Shown piece after piece: positions 32,201 to 40,078 of a stretch of DNA of 64,000 bases. Location of the stretch: contig CANTUQ010000031.1 in NCBI GenBank assembly GCA_947683425.1, positions 3,669,001-3,733,000 of the forward strand. Reading direction: 5' to 3'. The notes beneath the pieces were generated by a model. The model was not told the origin of the DNA, did no database searches, and was given only the letters and a program-made list of their open reading frames with translations. Every line of letters starts with the position of its first letter. Positions within the stretch are counted from its first letter, which is position 1. The position numbers and the translations under genes are program-made. Origin of the DNA: Excoecaria cochinchinensis (taxonomy: Eukaryota; Streptophyta; Magnoliopsida; Malpighiales; Euphorbiaceae).

Positions 32201-34152
32201 CGACGGTCAAACTTCGACCCTACTTCCAGGCACATACTGTAATAGTCCGGACTAACACAAACTTGAGGAAAGTACTGCAACGCCCAGAAGCATCAGGTCG
32301 GCTCACTGAGTGGTCCACCAAGCTAGGCGAGCTAGATGTCCGATATGAAGCTCGACCATCTATGAAAGCACAGGTATTAGCAGACTTTGTAGCTGAATTG
32401 CATACCTCACCCCCCGAGCCGGATACCCGGTCTTGGAAGTTATACACAGATGGCGCCTCTACAGCCGAAGGGGCAGGTGTCGGAATAATGCTGATAGGTC
32501 CGGGACGGATCATCATCAAAGGCATGGCCCAACTTGCTTTTCCAGCTTCTAACAATATAGCCGAATATGAGGCTATATGCTTCGGACTACAATTGGCGAT
32601 GGAAGTCAAACCGGACTCAATTGCCATTTTTTCTGACTCACAGCTAGTGGTAAATCAAGTGCTTGGTAGATTCGAAGCCAAGGAAGACAATATGATTCGG
32701 TATAAGGAGTTCGCCATTCTCCTACTCTCCCAATTGAAGAATTCCGGGTGCACATGGTCTATTGAGCAGATTCCGAGGAATGACAATAAAGAAGCAGACG
32801 CCCTAGCAAAAAGGGCATCGGATAACTCCCAAAACCCTCCACTGGAGGTCATATTTTGCATCATCAAATCGCCATCCTATGAGAAGTATCAAGTTCAGCT
32901 TAACGAAATAATGGACGGATGGCGATTACCGATCTATCAGTTTCTGGACACTGGAGCTCTCCCACCCAATCAACTTGAAGCCCGAAAGATAGTCCGGAGA
33001 TCAGCAATATATGCCATTCTCGATGGAAAATTGTACAGACGCTCATTCTCACACCCATGGACTTTGTGCTTAAGCTCGGAAGATGGGGACTATGTACTCA
33101 GAGAAATACACGAAGGTATTTGTGGAGCTCATGAAGGCGGGCAAGCTATAGCTCGGAAAGCTCTCATACAGGGCTACTATTGGCCTACAATGGAGAAAGA
33201 TGCCCGGGAACTCGTTCAGAAATGTGATAAATGTCAAAAATACGGCAACATTCTGCACAGCAAATCGACTCGCCAAGTACCGATATACAGTCCATGGCCA
33301 TTCGCCCAATGGGGAATCGACATCCTCGGTCCTTTTCCCATGGCTACAGGCCAGAGGAAATTCTTGGTGGTGGCAGTTGATCACTTCACAAAGTGGGTAG
33401 AAGCCGAGCCTCTAGCAACAATCACGCCAGCGAACATCATCAAGTTCGTTCGGAAGGATATCATAACTCGGTTTGGGATTCCTCACACAATTATCTCAGA
33501 CAATGGCAAGCAATTCGATTGCGCAGCCTTCAAAAACTTCTGCGCCGAGCTAAAAATTCAACTCTGTTTCACCTCGGTCTATCATCCACAGTCCAACGGA
33601 ATGACGGAGGTCACAAACCGAACTATTCTAGCAGGTCTAAAGAAGCGACTGGATAAAGCCAAAGGTTTATGGGTTGACGAACTCCCACACGTCCTATGGG
33701 CATACCGGACATCAGTCAAAACAGCAACCGGGCACACGCCCTTCTCACTAACATATGGATCCGAAGCGGTGATTCCTTGCGAAATCGGGGTCCCAAGTGC
33801 TCGGGTAATCTCATACAAACAGCAAGCAAACGACGAAGCCTTATCATACCATGTGGATCGGTTAGAAGAAGTCAGGGAGTCAGCGCTCGTCCAAACGGCT
33901 ATTTACAAACAAAGAATGGCTGTATATCATGACAGGCATATTAATCATCGGTCTTTTCAGATCGGTCAATTGGTCCTTAGAAAAATCGTTGCTACACAAA
34001 ATATGGGTGGAGTGGGTAAGCTCGGTCCAAACTGGGAAGGCCCTTATGAAATTCATCAAGTCCAAGGATCGGCTTACAGGCTCAAAGACCTCTCGGGAAA
34101 AGTGCTCCCCCACTCATGGAACGTCTCTCATTTGAAAAAATATTTTCAGTGA
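29209..34152 (+). CDS. Tat-lineage gag-pol polyprotein with in-frame RT deletion
   Basis: One open frame of 1647 residues from ATG 29209 (MDLFPDL). The open frame extends upstream only through non-ATG codons. Order: Pro-rich N-terminus; retrotransposon gag core (about residues 150-290, LKYNGSTDPRAHLDQF); a CxxH-type knuckle near 400 (YCAYHRDKGHETNDC); aspartic protease near 534 (VDTGSAVNLI); RT from about 740 to the YVDDM box near 897; RNase H, then a second RNase H-like domain near 1076 (LYTDGAS); integrase with zinc finger near 1300 and catalytic D, D, E at WGIDILGPF, SDNGKQF and SNGMTEV. After YVDDMIVKARSSELLPTELREC the frame jumps to QQAFEDLKSF, omitting roughly 100 residues of RT thumb/connection present in relatives. 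Integrase looks intact; RT is probably defective. Confidence 0.93.
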   Translation: MDLFPDLNTTAAPPSPSQTPPPLSQQIPFQLFGQPIQPPQTSHFSNIPSLTPQTAQALLATLAAVAAQAPPIHTPPPGHYTPPAPQVTQNTPAPLPAITPGSTITLTAEQFEKLFEERMQRYQNRNTLQYHSNFRSPLCRTILETPFPNIRLPSLLKYNGSTDPRAHLDQFHHTMLVFTTDDSALCKIFPQTLTESAQIWFRNLPEHSISNFTQFSDMFIAKFVAAIRPTKVSADLNSVRQDRGETLRAYVERFNTVAMDIQDLNLEVANNALIRNTRCQDFSDSLSKKPPCDFTELMSRAHKYIRMDEARRLRNSFTYDEPRRDSFRTSDRGTGRGDGPSRSSGNSHKTYMVSRTAERREEKWTPLNSSRAQILKWLKESGKVNWPRQMREDPSRDQNLYCAYHRDKGHETNDCHQLKREIEFLVRQGKLPQYVKEDRARERSRSPRQREAQPASNKKAPAGIIYVIAGGKHYDAMGDSRKRKAKEVFPVQTNSSKASHEVKFYKSDGDHIKQPHTDSLVVEALMEDYLVQRILVDTGSAVNLITLQAFKALKMPSKVLEPVATPLIGISGQPVKVEGSVVLSLELGDGEITQACTSRFMVVDIPLAYNVIFGRPLLVGIDAYISMRHLMLKIPTSKGEAILRGSQKAARETYLTMLKEANQALPLDSLDIPIETRAEPGDSLVDIQLSPDKRVKVGAIKRDEAQLIEVLKEFSDVFAWTPSDIKGISPSIICHSLNVSPGTRPIKQKRRNHAPERQIAMSHETEVLLQNGFIREVLYPDWLSNVVLVKKSNGKWRMCVDFTDLNKACPKDSYPLPSIDLLVDSTAGFEEYAFLDASSGYHQIPMNPKDEEKTAFITHQATYCYQRMPFGLKNAGATYQRLMNKLFAEQIGRNMEVYVDDMIVKARSSELLPTELRECQQAFEDLKSFLSSPPLLSRPQTGDILYLYLSVTPGAVGSVLIREEGNQQYPIYYVSKVLKGAELNYPILEQLAFSLITTTVKLRPYFQAHTVIVRTNTNLRKVLQRPEASGRLTEWSTKLGELDVRYEARPSMKAQVLADFVAELHTSPPEPDTRSWKLYTDGASTAEGAGVGIMLIGPGRIIIKGMAQLAFPASNNIAEYEAICFGLQLAMEVKPDSIAIFSDSQLVVNQVLGRFEAKEDNMIRYKEFAILLLSQLKNSGCTWSIEQIPRNDNKEADALAKRASDNSQNPPLEVIFCIIKSPSYEKYQVQLNEIMDGWRLPIYQFLDTGALPPNQLEARKIVRRSAIYAILDGKLYRRSFSHPWTLCLSSEDGDYVLREIHEGICGAHEGGQAIARKALIQGYYWPTMEKDARELVQKCDKCQKYGNILHSKSTRQVPIYSPWPFAQWGIDILGPFPMATGQRKFLVVAVDHFTKWVEAEPLATITPANIIKFVRKDIITRFGIPHTIISDNGKQFDCAAFKNFCAELKIQLCFTSVYHPQSNGMTEVTNRTILAGLKKRLDKAKGLWVDELPHVLWAYRTSVKTATGHTPFSLTYGSEAVIPCEIGVPSARVISYKQQANDEALSYHVDRLEEVRESALVQTAIYKQRMAVYHDRHINHRSFQIGQLVLRKIVATQNMGGVGKLGPNWEGPYEIHQVQGSAYRLKDLSGKVLPHSWNVSHLKKYFQ

Positions 34153-34219
34153 GATTGTCATATTTCACCGAGCTGTTTGCCTACATATTTATCAAAATTC
34201 ATTCAAGACATTTCTCCAA

Positions 34220-34440
34220 GTTTTATTATACTCGATCTACCGAACAAAAGATATTCAAATATCTATTATACTCGATCTACCGAACAAAAGATATTCAAAT
34301 ATCTATTATACTCGATCTACCGAACAAAAGATATTCAGCATAAGACTATTATACTCGATCTACCGAACAAAAGATATGCAAATATCTATTATACTCGATT
34401 TACCGAACAAAAATTCAAACATTGAACACATTCGATTTTG
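34220..34440. repeat. short tandem array in the Tat 3' region
   Basis: About five copies of a unit of about 41-46 bp with TATTATACTCGATCTACCG and AACAAAAGATATTCA lie between the gag-pol stop and the end of the antisense gene. Tandem arrays at this place are typical of Tat/Ogre elements. The array could act as a buffer or transcription-termination zone between the two convergent genes, but that is inference. Confidence 0.85.
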
Positions 34441-34489
34441 CCGAACAAAATAAATTTTTATTAAAGGAAATGTACAAGCTGAAACCTAA

Positions 34490-36344
34490 CTAATCGTCGG
34501 GGTAAACGTCTTCGAGCCAAGACCAATCCATGTCCGGATATCGGTCTTTAACTGACTGAATCAGTTTACCACCGAACGAGATACATTTATCGGCAGCCAT
34601 ATCAACCATTTTATATTCCAAGTCTGCCACACTCTGCTTCAGCTCTGCATTCTCCTTCATGACTGCCTCCTGCTCGGTCTGAGCCTTCTTCAGATCAGCT
34701 TCGGCCTGGGAAGCCCTCTCCGTTTCTACTAGCACTTCAGCTGCCCGGGCTTGCATCTCTTCTTCGGCCTCTGAAGCTCGCTTATTTAAAGTTTCTATCT
34801 TGGACAAGGCTTCACCGAGCTCATCACGAAGCCGATCCCTCTCTGCCTCTTCCTTCTTTTTGCCTTTTATAAGTTTGTTCATCTTAGCAATGGCAGCCCC
34901 GGCTATCATGGCCCCCTGCACAAACACTTTAGATTCTTAATCAACTGTTATCATCAAGCGAAAGACTCGGAGTACAGCAGATTACCTCTATCTCGTGCCT
35001 CTTCATTATTTCGGTCAACTGCTCAGCCCCGACCTTCAACAAGGGGGCGGTCTCAGAAGGGACGCAAGCCACTCGGTGTGCGAATGTAGTGAACTCGGTC
35101 CTATTCTTTGACCAATAATCCCCTCGGCTTTGCCAAAATCTCACCACCTCCTCGGAAAAGGCCTTCACATCCTCTGCCACATCGCGAGGATCAGAAGATG
35201 GAGCGGCCCCTTCCTGGGGGGCAGATTGGCCTTCAGTTGGCTGGGAAATAGGAGTCTCGGTGGAAGTAGGCTCGGGATCAATACGGTCCACGATCAATAT
35301 AGGACTTGTTTCACCCAGGCCCTGACCCTCAGTTACATTAGGCTCGGGATTGGGTGAAACCGTTGGAGCAGCGGCAGAGGTAGAAGTCCCAGCAAGGGCT
35401 TTTTGTTTCTTTGCCCTGATGACCTCGGCAACCGAAGGCGTTCCGGACCTCTTCATCACTACAAAAAACGAAACAATAAGACACATATCAGAGCTCGGAA
35501 AATAGAAATGAATATATCTACCTCTTTTCTTTCGCTTCGGTTTTGGAGGTGGAGGAGGAACGCCGCATTGAAGCTGAACATTAATGTCAACCTTCTCGGC
35601 TGCTAGCACCTTCCACCGAGCCAATATGTTCTCCTCCTCTTCACTCAGAATCATGGGGTTGTCATTCCTGTTGACATACCGACCCCATTGAGTCCGGAAT
35701 GGGAAATCCGTCTGACTCTTCAGTATGAAGAAACGATCCTTCCATTTCTTCAATGACTCGGGATTCCCCACGAAAAGACTATATCCAGGCCGAGCCTGGA
35801 TATAATTATGGTCCTCTCCATGAATCCGAAGGCCTACTTTGTGGGTGGCCCGGAAGAGGCGGATGCTCAAATTGATATCATGCTCGTATGACCATATTTG
35901 CAAGGCTGAAAGTGTTCGCCAAGCATTCGGATGAACTTGCCCGAGTGTCATATCGTAATAATTCAGGAAGTCGACCTCAAAAGCTGTTAAGGGAAGATTC
36001 ACCCCGGCCTCAAAGTTGGCCTCGTAAACGATAATCTTCCTTTTTCCAGAATATCGAGCATTGGCCCGAGTAGATAAACCCGGAGCTTCCATTGCATAAT
36101 CGGAAGGTATATCGTGTTTGGATCTCAGCATTTCCAACTCGATCGGAAGTATACTTGAACGAATACTTCCCACCCGAGTGATATCTCTTGTGGTTTTCCC
36201 TGATCGCGAGCTTGGTTGACCGACCACACGGACAGAAGGGCCTTCTGGGCGATAGCTAGTAGAAGGGGGCGAATCATTGCCCGAGCTTGGAGCGGCGAGA
36301 CCCTCCTCCACCATCCTCTCAATAGAGTCCTCCGAGAAACTCAT
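34490..36344 (-). CDS. antisense spliced gene of the Tat element: gypsy-type transposon domain protein with coiled coil
   Basis: Three exons on the minus strand: 36344-35522 (823 nt), 35458-34986 (473 nt) and 34915-34490 (426 nt), summing to 1722 nt, 573 residues plus stop. Introns 35459-35521 (63 nt, GTAGAT..TTGTAG) and 34916-34985 (70 nt, GTAATC..GTGCAG) obey GT-AG and splice in frame (KR|V, IE|G). The start is MSFSEDSIERM. The middle (YEANFEAGVNLPLTAF, NAWRTLSALQIW, ARPGYSLF, WKDRFFILKS) resembles the Pfam 'putative gypsy type transposon' family (PF04195, from memory). After a Ser/Pro/Glu-rich linker the last exon is a long Glu/Lys/Ala heptad region predicted to form a coiled coil. Antisense ORFs before the 3' LTR are known in Tat elements; function is unknown. 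Intron 1 is a multiple of three and stop-free, so retention also gives an open product. Confidence 0.85.
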
Positions 36345-36536
36345 AATGAAGAGAAAGTAAACTAACCTGAAATCCGCAGGATCACTTGGAAGAAAAGATC
36401 TGAAGATGCTAACACGACGCACGGTCACCGGAAAGAAGGCCGGAAAGAGAAGAACACCAAGAACAAGGAGAAGAAATTTAGAGAGAATCGAGAGCTTCAA
36501 GAGTGCAAAGCAGCCGAAATACCCAAACATCTAACC

Positions 36537-36544
36537 TATTTATA
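36537..36544 (-). promoter_or_regulatory. candidate TATA box for the antisense gene
   Basis: On the minus strand the motif reads TATAAATA in the context GGCTTATAAATAGG, about 190 bp upstream of the ATG at 36344. With about 30 bp to a start site this leaves a leader of about 160 nt. It lies inside the element and outside the LTR, so the gene seems to have its own promoter. Confidence 0.6.
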
Positions 36545-36785
36545 AGCCAGGGCAAAACCGAGTGCCCAATAAGAACACGACACTTGGCACACTCCCATAG
36601 GATACCCCTTTTGGCGGTCACGAACACCGAAGAGACGCAATAATGGCATAGGGAACCGGAAACGTCCCCTCACAATGATCGAAGCGTCAATCACGCTCGA
36701 CAGCTCACGTCCCGCTCAGACAATTGAATTTTTCCCCCCAAAAAATCCAAACCTTCCCGCCTACATGACATAAATATCATGTGCA

Positions 36786-36800
36786 TGAGGGGGGGACTTA
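36786..36800 (+). promoter_or_regulatory. polypurine tract of the Tat element
   Basis: TGAGGGGGGGACTTA immediately precedes the 3' LTR at 36801. A G-rich purine run at this spot is the primer for plus-strand DNA synthesis in LTR retrotransposons. Confidence 0.75.
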
Positions 36801-37348
36801 TGATACTCATGGGCTCGGAATATGCCTCCGGATAGTGCCCGGTCTTGGTTCAATGATACAAGAACAAAGAAGCCCACTCGGTAAAGTACTCGGTTTACCC
36901 GACTGCAGGTACTCTGTCATATAACTCGGAAAGCTCTCATAGTCGCCTAAATACTGAGCCCGGTCCATTGTCGAGCTCGGTAACTCCAAAGATAGATCGG
37001 TTCGACAAAACAGCTGTCATACCCGTTATACAGTGAACTAGCCGTTAAGGTAACCGTTATTCATACTCATTGCCCATCAATTAAAGTAACCGGGCCCCAA
37101 ATGGTCATCATGAGTAATGGACTTATAAAAGAAGCACAACACCTCATAAGGTACGATCTCTCTTTTTCTCAGATTTCAGAAACTCTCTCTCTTTCATACT
37201 TGATTTTCCAAAATTACTAACTTGACCGTCGGAGTCTCCCTTGTCGGAAACCCGCCGGAATCTTATTTTCAGGTGATTGCCCGGACGTAGCTCAGAATAA
37301 GCTCGGAACATTCTTCCCAGCTGGCCCGGAAAATTCGCTCGGTCATCA
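36801..37348 (+). repeat. 3' LTR of the young Tat element
   Basis: A 548-bp copy that I read as identical to 28628-29175, with TATAAAA at 37124-37130, followed by the TSD AGAGT at 37349-37353. Confidence 0.97.
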
Positions 37349-37353
37349 AGAGT

Positions 37354-38115
37354 AAAACCCCAATTGAGTGAAAATGGAGTTGAATTTAGAAAACCACAGA
37401 ATTACTTTTTGCAAAACACAACAGAAGAAGTGACCATAGCTTTATTTTCAGATGTTGTAGATGGTGAAGAAGGGGTAGTGAGAAGAACATTATTATAAGA
37501 ATTCGAGTAGCATTCTGTCGAGTTTCTTCAGCTATTAATTCTGAAATTGCTTTTTCTACAGATGGAAGAGCATCACGATGCAATAAATTGGCTCTAGCAT
37601 GCTCATAATCATCATGGACAGCCATAAGAAAATGATAAAAGAAACATGCTATCACGATATTCATAAAACATTTTAGCATCATCAATCCACTTCCAAGAAG
37701 GTTATGACAAAAATAATTGATCCCATATAAAAGAAATTTCAGAATAAAAATCAGAGATAGTTTGTCCTTTTTCTCGTTTCATGCATTGTTAGGTAGTAAG
37801 ATTTTGGTAACGAGAAGCATTATTTCTAGCAGAATATCGTCGTGCCAAGAAATTCCATACCTCTTTCGCGTCATCGTACCAACCAAATTGTTAGCGAATG
37901 GATTTGACAGAGGTACTGCAGAATCAAGAGATAATTTTGTGATTATTGCTGTCCCATTCTTCAATTCGAAGTTTGAATTTAGTGTCTGATTCATCCTTTT
38001 CACGAACTGGTTTGATAATGTCACCAGTGACATAATGCCAAAGCTTGCGGCCTTTAAGAAAATTGCGTATGTCTTGAACCCAGAGTGTAATTGGTTCCAT
38101 CAAGTATAGTTTCAA
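37354..38115 (-). pseudogene. copia gag remnant
   Basis: On the minus strand, three overlapping frames together resemble the N-terminal gag domain of plant copia elements: LWVQDIRNFLKGRKLWHYVTG, then EWDSNNHKIIS, then ISWHDDILLEI and FYHFLMAVHDDYEHARANLL with LIAEETRQNA. The continuity requires at least two frameshifts, so the gene is dead. It is the upstream part of the copia element whose RT fragment lies at 28446-28627. The primer-binding site is at about 38999-39011 and a hAT-like MITE separates it from gag. Confidence 0.75.
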
Positions 38116-38181
38116 TGGGTTGGGTAACTTCTGGTTGGGTTAAAAAAAAATGGAAAGAGAAGAACTGGTTTATTTGATAAC

Positions 38182-38938
38182 CAATGTTTTTAAAATCGGA
38201 CCGGATATCGATTCGGTCTGTCAACTGGGTCAGGAGTCAACTGGTTCGATCGGGTTGACTCGGAGTTTTAATTTTATTTTTTTAAATATAATTATTAATG
38301 AAAAATTAAAAATATAGTATATAAAAAATATAATTAAACAACATATTAATTATTAAATATCAATATATTAACTATTTTTTATTTATTTTACTATTTTTTT
38401 ATTAATAATAGTAAAAAATTAACCACAACAATTGAATTTTTTTGTTAAATATTTAAATTTATAGAAAAAATATAATTTTGAGTTTATAATTTTTTTAATT
38501 TTATTTTCAATTGTAAATTTATTTTTGTGACGTTATTAACTATTTTTATAATTATCATGTTTATATTAAATTGTTTTTTAATATTTCATTATATTTAAAT
38601 TATTTAGTTATTAAATATCTAAAAAAATATAAAATAAAAATATAGTGAAAATGTTCAATTTTGTCAAGTTTATTATTATTATTATAAATTAATTTTATCA
38701 TCAAATATAAATTTTTAATAGAACAATATTGAACAACTATTAACCCTAATTATAAAAATAAATTTTATAAAAATATAAAAATATAATTTATAATATATTT
38801 AATTTTGAACCGGTTCAACCCGGTTTTTAAACAGTAAAATCCGATTTTTTGACATTTCTGGTTTTTATGTTGGATCGGACCAGTTTCGATCCGTTTCGCG
38901 GTTGAACCGGTTCAACCGGTCCGGTTTTCAAAACCATG
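38182..38938. mobile_element. hAT-like non-autonomous element (MITE)
   Basis: A 757-bp element flanked by an 8-bp duplication TTGATAAC (38174-38181 and 38939-38946). Its ends are imperfect inverted repeats of about 20 bp: CAATGTTTTTAAAATCGGACC on the left and, inverted, CATGGTTTTGAAAACCGGACC. Both subterminal zones are rich in CCGG and GGTTCAACC words while the centre is extremely AT-rich without coding capacity. An 8-bp TSD points to the hAT superfamily. It inserted into the leader of the copia element. Confidence 0.75.
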
Positions 38939-38998
38939 TTGATAACAGATAAACCAAATGAAGGAAGACAGAAAAGTGGTCACAAGCCACGAAGTTTT

Positions 38999-39011
38999 GG
39001 CTCTAATACTA
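38999..39011 (-). promoter_or_regulatory. primer-binding site of the degenerate copia element
   Basis: On the minus strand the motif reads TAGTATTAGAGCC, close to the common TGGTATCAGAGC primer site complementary to initiator tRNA-Met. It lies a few bases from the presumed LTR end at about 39018 and upstream of gag. Confidence 0.6.
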
Positions 39012-39017
39012 TATTAA

Positions 39018-39370
39018 TGGAATAGAATGATTGTATTTTCTATAAATTAACATGAGTACAAAGAAGAGTATTTATTCCCTTTCGGGTTTTGTGTTTGGCT
39101 CCTAATCACAAAAATTAAGAAAAGCAACTTTAAATCATAAGTTTTTACGCAGAAATATCCAAATCAGCAGCTGCGGGTACCATAACCACCATGGGCCATT
39201 GGGCCATATGATATGACCAATCCACTTGAATTGATAGAGACAAATGAACAGCGCATTAAGGGTAAGAGCTTATTAACATATATATCAATAATGAACGACC
39301 GAGCTAACATAGTAAAACTTTTGAGCCACTTGTTTTCTGTTGCCCCATCTGTTAATAATCCATTCAACTA
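39018..39370 (-). repeat. probable 5' LTR of the degenerate copia element
   Basis: Minus-strand sequence adjoining the primer-binding site ends in ..CATTCTATTCCA, as an LTR 3' end should. The outer boundary could not be fixed because no second LTR copy is recognisable in the window. The end given is an estimate from a change to the repetitive AATTCAATT sequence. Confidence 0.4.
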
Positions 39371-39454
39371 GACCCACCCGAATAATTGAGACCTTGTTAT
39401 AGAGCATTTGATTAAGAACTTATCCAAATTAATATTCAATATATATAAAGGAGA

Positions 39455-39835
39455 TGAGTAGCCAATTTCAACTCTAAATCAATTGCAATCTCAATTCGAA
39501 TTTAATTTTGATTTTAATTAAATTAATTCTAACCCAATTCTCCAAATCAAATCAAATCAATTTCAATTCAATGTGTAAAATGACCAAATTTTTAATTTCA
39601 ATTTCAACTACAAATCAATTGCAATTGCAATTCAATTTTAATTTTAATTGAATCAATTCCAACAATCAAATTCTCGAAATCAAATCAATATTCCAATTCA
39701 AATTTAAAGTGAAAGAATGACTAATTTCAATCTCAATTCCAATTCCAATTCAATTGCAATTTCATTTGAATCAATCCCAACTCAATTTTCATATTAAATC
39801 AATTCTCAAATTTCAATGCTTACTTAAAATATAAA
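39455..39835. repeat. degenerate AATTTCAATT-rich tandem repeats
   Basis: Three imperfect units of about 120-130 bp made of AATTGCAAT, TCAATTCAA and AAATCAAATC words lead up to the LINE insertion site. The region is AT-rich and has no coding frame. From there to 40019 the sequence is AT-rich spacer with the LINE target duplication at its end. Confidence 0.6.
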
Positions 39836-40019
39836 ATTAAAAATATATCTCTTAGTTAATTTTTTGATAAAATAATTATATATATATGTGTGGTAATTAT
39901 AATTAATAATTATTTATAAATGACTTATTTAATTCAATTAAAAATTATAATTATTATTAATTAATAATAAGTCATTTCCATTTTAAATAAGATTTGCATG
40001 AATTAATTATTATCAATTA

Positions 40020-40034
40020 ATAATAAAGTTCTTT
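40020..40034. repeat. LINE target-site duplication, left copy
   Basis: ATAATAAAGTTCTTT here is repeated exactly at 55906-55920 beyond the LINE tail. A 15-bp duplication is typical for target-primed reverse transcription by L1-like elements. Confidence 0.9.
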
Positions 40035-40078
40035 AAAAAAAAAGTTTCATTCAATATCTCAACACCGATCCCGTTGGC

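Larger units (their letters stand above)
28628..37348 (+). mobile_element. complete Tat-lineage gypsy retrotransposon
   Basis: The 8721-bp element has 548-bp LTRs (28628-29175 and 36801-37348) that I read as identical, and a perfect 5-bp TSD AGAGT (28623-28627 and 37349-37353). Its order is: LTR, primer-binding site, gag-pol in one frame, a short tandem array, an antisense two-intron gene, a polypurine tract, LTR. A gag-pol with an extra RNase H-like domain before integrase and an antisense ORF before the 3' LTR are known features of the Tat lineage. Identical LTRs indicate very recent insertion. It sits inside a degenerate copia element. Confidence 0.95.

Noticed and set aside
36345..36530. 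N-terminal extension MFGYFGCFALLKL.. of the antisense protein
   Set aside because: It falls between the TATA box (36537-36544) and the likely ATG at 36344, so most of it would be promoter or leader; the hydrophobic stretch is unlike the rest of the protein.
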